A stretch of 64,000 bases of DNA, from NCBI GenBank assembly GCA_037039925.1, contig JAXRKP010000425.1, positions 231,001 to 295,000 on the forward strand, written 5' to 3'. The position numbers were made by a program, and so were the translations under genes. The stretch comes from Doris montereyensis (taxonomy: Eukaryota; Mollusca; Gastropoda; Nudibranchia; Dorididae). This document shows positions 58,851 to 64,000 of the stretch, piece after piece. Below the pieces are notes generated by a model. That model was given only the letters and a program-made list of their open reading frames with translations, had not been told where the DNA came from and did not search any database. Within the stretch, counting starts at the first letter, position 1. Every line of letters begins with the position of its first letter.

Positions 58851-60090
58851 GTGGACTGGGAGATTTCAGTGAATCAATTGATCAACTTCAAAACGTATGT
58901 GTTTATAATGTGGTAGACTGGGACATTTCAGTGAATCAATTGATCAACTTCAAAACGTATGTGTTTATAATGTGGTAGACTGGGGACATTTCAGTGAATC
59001 AATTGATCAACTTCAAAACGTATGTTTTTATAATGTGGTAGACTGGGACATTTCAGTGAATCAATTGATCAACTTCAAAACGTATGTTTTTATAATGTGG
59101 TAGACTGGGACATTTCAGTGAATCAATTGATCAACCTTCAAAACGTATGTGTTTATAATGTGGTAGACTGGGACATTTCAGTGAAACAATTGATCAACTT
59201 CAAAACGTATGTGTTTATCCCTAGTCCTCCTGATCAACTTCATTTCGTAGTGAATCAATTGATGGGACATTTCAAAACGTATGTGTTTATAATTGTGGTA
59301 GACTGGGACATTTCAGTGAATCAATTGATCAACTTCAAAACGTATGTTTTTATAATGTGGTAGACTGGGACATTTCAGTGAATCAATTGATGAAATTCAA
59401 AATGTGGTAGACTTGGACATTTCTAGTGAAACAATTGATGAAATTCAAAACGTATGTTTTTATAAACTTGGACATTTCAGTGAATCAATTGAAATTCGTA
59501 TGTTTTTATAATTCTGGGAAAACATATGTTTTTATAATGTGGTAGACTGGGACATTTCAGTGAAACAATTGATGAAATGTCAAAACGTATGTTTTTCTGT
59601 GGTAGACTGGGACATTTCAGTGTTGATCAAATTCAAAACATGTTTGAAATCTCAAAAACGTATGTTTTTATAACTGACTGGGAAATTTCAGTGAATCAAT
59701 TGATCAAATTCAAAACATATGTTTTTATAATGTGGTAGACTGGGACATTTCAGTGAAACAATTGATGAAATTCAAAACATATTTTTTAAACCCTGAAACA
59801 ATTGATAAATCAAAACGTATGTGAAATAATTGTATGGGACATTTCAGTGAAAAATGGTATTTGTATAATGTGGTAGACTGGGACATTTAATCGAAACAAT
59901 TGATGTTTTTATAATTTAGAAACTGAATCAATTGATCAAAAAAACGTATCATAATGTAGACTGGGACATTTCATTGAAACAATTATAAACTATTGGGATG
60001 AATCAATTGATGAAATTCAAAACGTATGTGTTTATAATGTGGTAGGCTGACATTTTGAAACAATGGATGAAATTCAAAACGTATGTATTT
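58851..60090. repeat. 62-bp minisatellite, about 18 units, right side decayed
   Basis: The unit contains ATAATGTGGTAGACTGGGAC, ATTTCAGTGAATCAATTGAT and CAACTTCAAAACGTATG. The first five units are nearly identical. From 59,220 on, units are truncated and scrambled. GACTGGGACATTTCAGTGAA resembles the SINE tail ACTGGGTAAATTTCAATGAA. Confidence 0.94.
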
Positions 60091-60960
60091 ATTATTGATC
60101 ATTTGAAACTGGCTCCAGAGTTTATGCAGCACGCTAGGGATCAATGCTATTTCAAAATGAATTTTCACTTTTTCCCCTAATGCATTTTTGGCTAATTTTT
60201 TGCCAAAAATACTTAAATCAAAATTTTTGGGAAAATTATTCGGTTGCCATGGTAACAGCGGCCATGTTGAATTTTGATGCCGAAATTTAAAATCTTAAAA
60301 TCTCAAAAGTATATGGGCTAGCAATGAAATTTTTCAGACATATTCTTTAAACCCTTAAATAAGGAGTAAGACATATTTAATTTATTCAGCTGTTTTTAAA
60401 TGTGCTTAAAAAAATCAGTATTTTATTAAAAATAACTATTGATAAATTTTGTAATATTTTGATTTTAAAGGTGCACAAAAAGATATGAAAATCAAAATAA
60501 ACCAGTGAAAATCTCTAGTTCCCAATAACAAATACTAGTCTAGCTGTGTACCAAATTTGAAACACTTGGCACGAATACTTTCTGGAGATTTTAAGAAAAA
60601 CGTTGTATGCTAGAAATCACATCTTTTGAGAAAAACGGGTTTGAAAATTCAACTTTCTTCAGAATGATACAGCCATATTAAAATTGGCCATAGAATTAGT
60701 ACCTTTTCAGGCTTTATCGAAAAAAACAACTGATGTACTCGATTCTAAAGATGTTGAAGTAGCATTCTAGAGTGGATTTGGAAAATGGGTATTATGAGCC
60801 CAAGACTCTACTAAACGCTGTTACAGCTCACCCGGACGCCCCTTAAGGCTAGACTAATGACCTCCGCAAACCCAACTTATTGATTGGTATTGTAATTAGT
60901 GTAGTTCCCTCCCTCCATCCTGCTAGAAAGGGCATTTTATACAAAGGCCAAAGTGTACAC
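60091..60960. other. AT-rich unique sequence, possibly an old repeat
   Basis: It contains GGTTGCCATGGTAACAGCGG and CCATGTTGAATTTTG, words I associate with dispersed DNA elements in marine invertebrates; this is weak support. No gene is seen. Confidence 0.4.
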
Positions 60961-60967
60961 CTACGCT

Positions 60968-60969
<2 letters not shown>

Positions 60970-61009
<40 letters not shown>

Positions 61010-61170
61010 ACACATACACACATGCATACATGAAATTCTAATATATATGCACCTAATATATGTACACAAACATACACACAGAAAACTCATACACCCATAT
61101 AATCATATATGTATCTAATATATGTATACATGTATACACAACACACACACATACACACACACCCATGTAT
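60970..61170. repeat. CA / TA low-complexity tract
   Basis: (CA)n at 60,970-61,025 and 61,138-61,165, with ATATATGTA words between. Confidence 0.9.
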
Positions 61171-61698
61171 ATTTTTTCCTCAAGAGCTAAAAGTATGTAT
61201 ACTTTATAACATATGAAATAAATAGTGTTTCTTTCATAAACAACTTTTTCAGCATTACATACCAATAAGCCATCTGAAAGGGAATTTAAAAAATCTACAG
61301 AGTGGTGAGAACAGTTTTCTGATAAAGGATAAATGTATTTTATAAAGTTCTAGTGACTCTTCGAAGGCTAATACCTAGAAAAATCTTGAGAAAAGTCACT
61401 TGTATGTATGTGTGTGTGTGTGTGTGCGTGTGTGTGTATGTAAAAAAATGTGTGTGTTTGTGTGTAAATCTGAATTGAGTGGATTTGGAAAAATGGTGTC
61501 ACGAGGAAAGAGCACCATGGTGATAAGTGCCTAGTACCAGAGAGCATCACTAGTAAATACAAAGGAATAGCTATACGTCGCCATTCACTGTTTTCAAAAA
61601 TGGCCAGATTATTCTTTTTGTTACATTGAACACAATAGTCACCCATAACCCATTTGACACTGACACCCGCCTCGAGATAACCAAGAGATTTTGATCGT
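61171..61698. other. Unique sequence with a short (GT)n
   Basis: (GT)n at 61,405-61,438. Nothing else is recognised. Confidence 0.5.
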
Positions 61699-61699
61699 T

Positions 61700-62056
61700 T
61701 TTTTCCAATGAAAGGTGAGGTATTATGAAAGGTGAGGTATTATGAAAGGTGATGTATTATGAAAGGTGAACTATTATGAAATGTGATTTATTATGAAAGG
61801 TGGGGTATTATGAAAGGTGATGTATTATGAAAGGTGAACTATTATGAAAGGTGATGTATTATGAAAGGTGGGGTATTATGAAAGGTGATGTATTATGAAA
61901 GGTGAGGTATTATGAAAGGTGAGGTATTATGGAAAGGTGAGGTATTATGAAAGGTGAGGGATTATGAAAGGTCAGGTATTATGAAAAGTGAGGTATTATG
62001 AAAAGTGAGGTATTATGAAAGGTGAGGTATTATGAAAGGTGAGGTATTATGAAAGG
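61700..62056. repeat. 17-bp minisatellite, about 21 units
   Basis: The unit is GAAAGGTGAGGTATTAT with GATG, GAACT and GGGG variants. Confidence 0.96.
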
Positions 62057-62184
62057 ACTTTTCGTTGATTTTAAAACAAATTGATGATCCAGATATTTAG
62101 AGTTAATTTAGATCTAATTGTGAATCTTTAAAAAAAATAAAAATATTATATCCATATATGCATATATATACATGTGTATACATG

Positions 62185-62250
62185 CACACACACACACACA
62201 CACACACACTACACACACACACACATCTCACACACACACACACACGCACA
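62185..62250. repeat. (CA)n microsatellite
   Basis: CA runs interrupted at 62,209 and 62,227. Confidence 0.93.
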
Positions 62251-62261
62251 CATTATTATAC

Positions 62262-62520
62262 CCCGGGTGATATCAAGTCGATTATTAGATCGACTCAGTA
62301 CTTGATCATGAGGTTGCACCAGTAGGTGTGAACGATACTATTCAATCTTTGTGATCATAAATCCTGTTGGATATGGCGGCTCAGGCAAATGGAAATTTTA
62401 GTCAAGGACGGGAAATAACCAAGCTTTCTATAATTGAACTGACCTTCTTGTAGAACTATGACTCATCAAATAGAAACGACCTTGGGGTTATTCCTACATG
62501 CAAAGTGCTTACTGTTTTTC
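62262..62520. repeat. Diverged ~250-bp direct repeat, left copy
   Basis: It shares with 63,005-63,260 an ordered series of words: CCGGGTGAT, ATTATTAGAT, TAGGTGTGAACGATACT, GCGGCTCAG, GACGGGAAATAA, TGTAGAAC and ACGACCTT. It could be an LTR or one half of an old duplicated repeat. Confidence 0.6.
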
Positions 62521-63004
62521 CCTGTCTGCCAGTCCTCTGCCTCAAAGAACGACTCACTCTTAATATATTATATATATATATCTCCCTGATATATATATAT
62601 TATCTTATATATGCGTCATCTCTATCTCACCCCCATTTCTGAGTCTATATATGTATATATATATTATAATTCTGAGTTTGTCTATCTTCTTTGTTCGCCT
62701 AAGGCTCTCTCTAAAGTAACCGTATTTTGCGTGTAGGATTTAAATCATCCCCAGATTGTTTTGTTTGAAAAACATGTTCTGCCAAACTTGAGGTTGAATT
62801 AATGTAAACTTCATTGTTTCCCTGTCTTTGTGAGAATCATTTTCATACAGCTAGCCCGTCATTTTGAACAGGTTATATCGGGTAATCAAATACTTGAAGA
62901 ATACCTTCACGCCTACCTGTGTACCTCAGAATTGAATACTTACCGATCTAATCATCGTACTTGGTACCACCCGGGGTGCAATAGGTTTCCCCATATATTT
63001 GGTT
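62521..63004. other. Sequence between the direct repeats
   Basis: (AT)n-rich at 62,560-62,670. The remainder is unique with no coding motif, including a 62-codon frame at 62,830-63,018. Confidence 0.5.
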
Positions 63005-63260
63005 TCATTCCGGGATGATACGAAGTATAGTTATTAGATTGGGTCAGTATTCGATGCTGACGTTACACTGATAGGTGTGAATGATACTTTTCAAATCTTT
63101 TCATCACAACGAGCCGTTGAAATGCGGCTCAGACGAATCTTCCAAAGAACACGGACGGAGAAATAAGGAAGTTGTTCCTAATTACATTTCATTCTGTAGA
63201 ACAACAACTCCTTCCACTAAACCGACCTTAGGATTGGTTTAGAGCCTACATTTACCTTAC
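63005..63260. repeat. Diverged ~250-bp direct repeat, right copy
   Basis: It has the matching words CCGGGATGAT, GTTATTAGAT, TAGGTGTGAATGATACT, GCGGCTCAG, GACGGAGAAATAA, TGTAGAAC and CCGACCTTAG in the same order and orientation as the left copy. Similarity is ordered but patchy, so the pair is old. Confidence 0.6.
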
Positions 63261-63321
63261 TCCCCCTCAACAGCCCTTTGAAGATCACAACTCTGATCCC
63301 TCCCCTCCCCCTAGACACATC

Positions 63322-63905
63322 GCAGTGTCATTAGCCCAGTAGCTGGCTTGCCACCTTTCCGAGCTCCAGAAAGTCAGGTGCTGGGTTCAAATCTAAGCAA
63401 TGCTCAGTTCGACGTCCCATTTCACGGAGACACGCCTAACCCGCATTCCTATTTCACCTGGACACGAGCATTCCTATTTCACGGGAGACACGCCTAACCA
63501 CATTCCTATTTCACGGGAGACACGCCTAACCCGCATTCCTATTTCACGGGAGACACGCCTAACCGGTCTCTCATTCCTATTCTGACCAGGAGACACGCCT
63601 AAACGCATTCTATTTCACGGGAGACACCCTAACCCGTTATTCCTATTTCACGGGAGACACGCCTAACCCGAATACCATTCCTATTTCACGGGAGACATGC
63701 CTAACCCGCATTCCTATTTCACGGGAGACACGCCTAATAATGCATTCCTAATTTAATGGAGACACGCCTAACCCGCATTCCTATTTCACGGAGACACGCC
63801 TAACCCGCATTCTATTTCACGGAGATAATGCTTAATGAGCATATAAACAAGGGAGAAATGCCTAACCCGCATTCCTCCACCCGAACACGCTACAAATGGT
63901 CACCA
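63322..63905 (+). mobile_element. SINE-1 copy with an internal 33-bp array
   Basis: The head TTAGCCCAGTAGCTGGCTTG (A-box region) and B box GGGTTCAAATCT are followed by AAGCAATGCTCAGTTCGACG, matching the SINE-1 stretch after the B box. The 33-bp array follows. After it, ATTCCTCCACCC, then CTACAAATGGTCACCAGCTT and TAGTTGGGGAA, correspond to the next SINE-1 part (CAAATGGGTACAAGCACTAG, CTTGGGAG). The array is therefore inside the element. Confidence 0.72.
63412..63872. repeat. 33-bp minisatellite inside SINE-1, about 14 units
   Basis: The unit is ATTCCTATTTCACGGGAGAC then ACGCCTAACCCGC. It parallels the single SINE-1 segment TTTCTTGGGAAAGACAATTA-ACACG-TTTTCC. Confidence 0.94.
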
Positions 63906-63925
63906 GCTTTAGTTGGGGAATTTCT

Positions 63926-63963
63926 TTTCAATTTCAATTTCAATTTCAATTTCAATTTCAATC
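63926..63963. repeat. (TTTCAA)n hexanucleotide repeat
   Basis: About six units, followed by TCATCTTTATTGATCC and a near-palindromic TTTAAAAAAGGAAA; probably the end of another retroposon that continues past the window. Confidence 0.85.
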
Positions 63964-64000
63964 ATCTTTATTGATCCTTTAAAAAAGGAAATTATACTTG

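Overview
The window looks like animal nuclear DNA from a repeat-rich invertebrate, most likely a gastropod mollusc. That is an inference from three things: two tRNA-derived SINE families, one carrying the GCACGTTAAAGATCCCTTGG core often met in mollusc genomes; an I/Nimb-like LINE with an RNase H; and dense AGATCT/TCTAGA clusters. There are no bacterial-style operons, CRISPR arrays, rRNA genes or intact host genes. One candidate host exon is present (17.43-17.76 kb, HDDC2-like, with a good splice donor). Almost every long reading frame is a by-product of a tandem repeat.

Layout: 1-6.0 kb is one 40-bp minisatellite. 6.1-8.8 kb holds a SINE fragment, a TC/TCTG tract and an AGATCT-palindrome cluster. 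8.80-16.50 kb is one defective BEL/Pao LTR retrotransposon on the minus strand, with two LTRs, a GTTAC target-site duplication, gag, protease and a partial RT. It carries a 3.9-kb 36-bp array between protease and RT and a 28-bp array inside one LTR. 17.4-25.6 kb holds the candidate exon, several minisatellites and two LINE 3' fragments. 25.8-28.1 kb holds SINE-2, a 39-bp array, SINE-1 and a small TIR element. 29.9-32.5 kb holds the endonuclease part of an RTE-like LINE, a tRNA-like head and two arrays. 33.2-38.4 kb is CTT, 25-bp, AG and 14-bp repeats. 38.8-42.3 kb holds a SINE-1 nested in a SINE-2 plus a 55-bp array. 43.0-46.1 kb is five adjacent arrays. 47.05-49.9 kb is a decayed I/Nimb-like LINE (EN-RT-RNase H-C-terminal domain) on the minus strand. 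51.1-54.0 kb holds three SINE-2 copies around a 46-bp array. 54.6-60.1 kb is a TC tract, a 42-bp array and a 62-bp array. 60-64 kb holds short arrays, a pair of diverged 250-bp direct repeats, and a SINE-1 copy carrying its own internal 33-bp array.

The main observation is that many minisatellites are expansions of segments of transposable elements, often with both halves of the host element still flanking the array. The clearest cases are the 36-bp array at the protease-RT junction of the BEL element, the 28-bp array in one of its LTRs, a 93-bp repeat of a LINE C-terminus (the unexpanded form is at 47 kb), and a 33-bp repeat inside a SINE-1. Several others (39, 40, 25 and 62 bp) resemble pieces of the SINE 3' region. 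About 28 kb (roughly 45 per cent, my estimate from approximate boundaries) is minisatellite of 13-93 bp unit.
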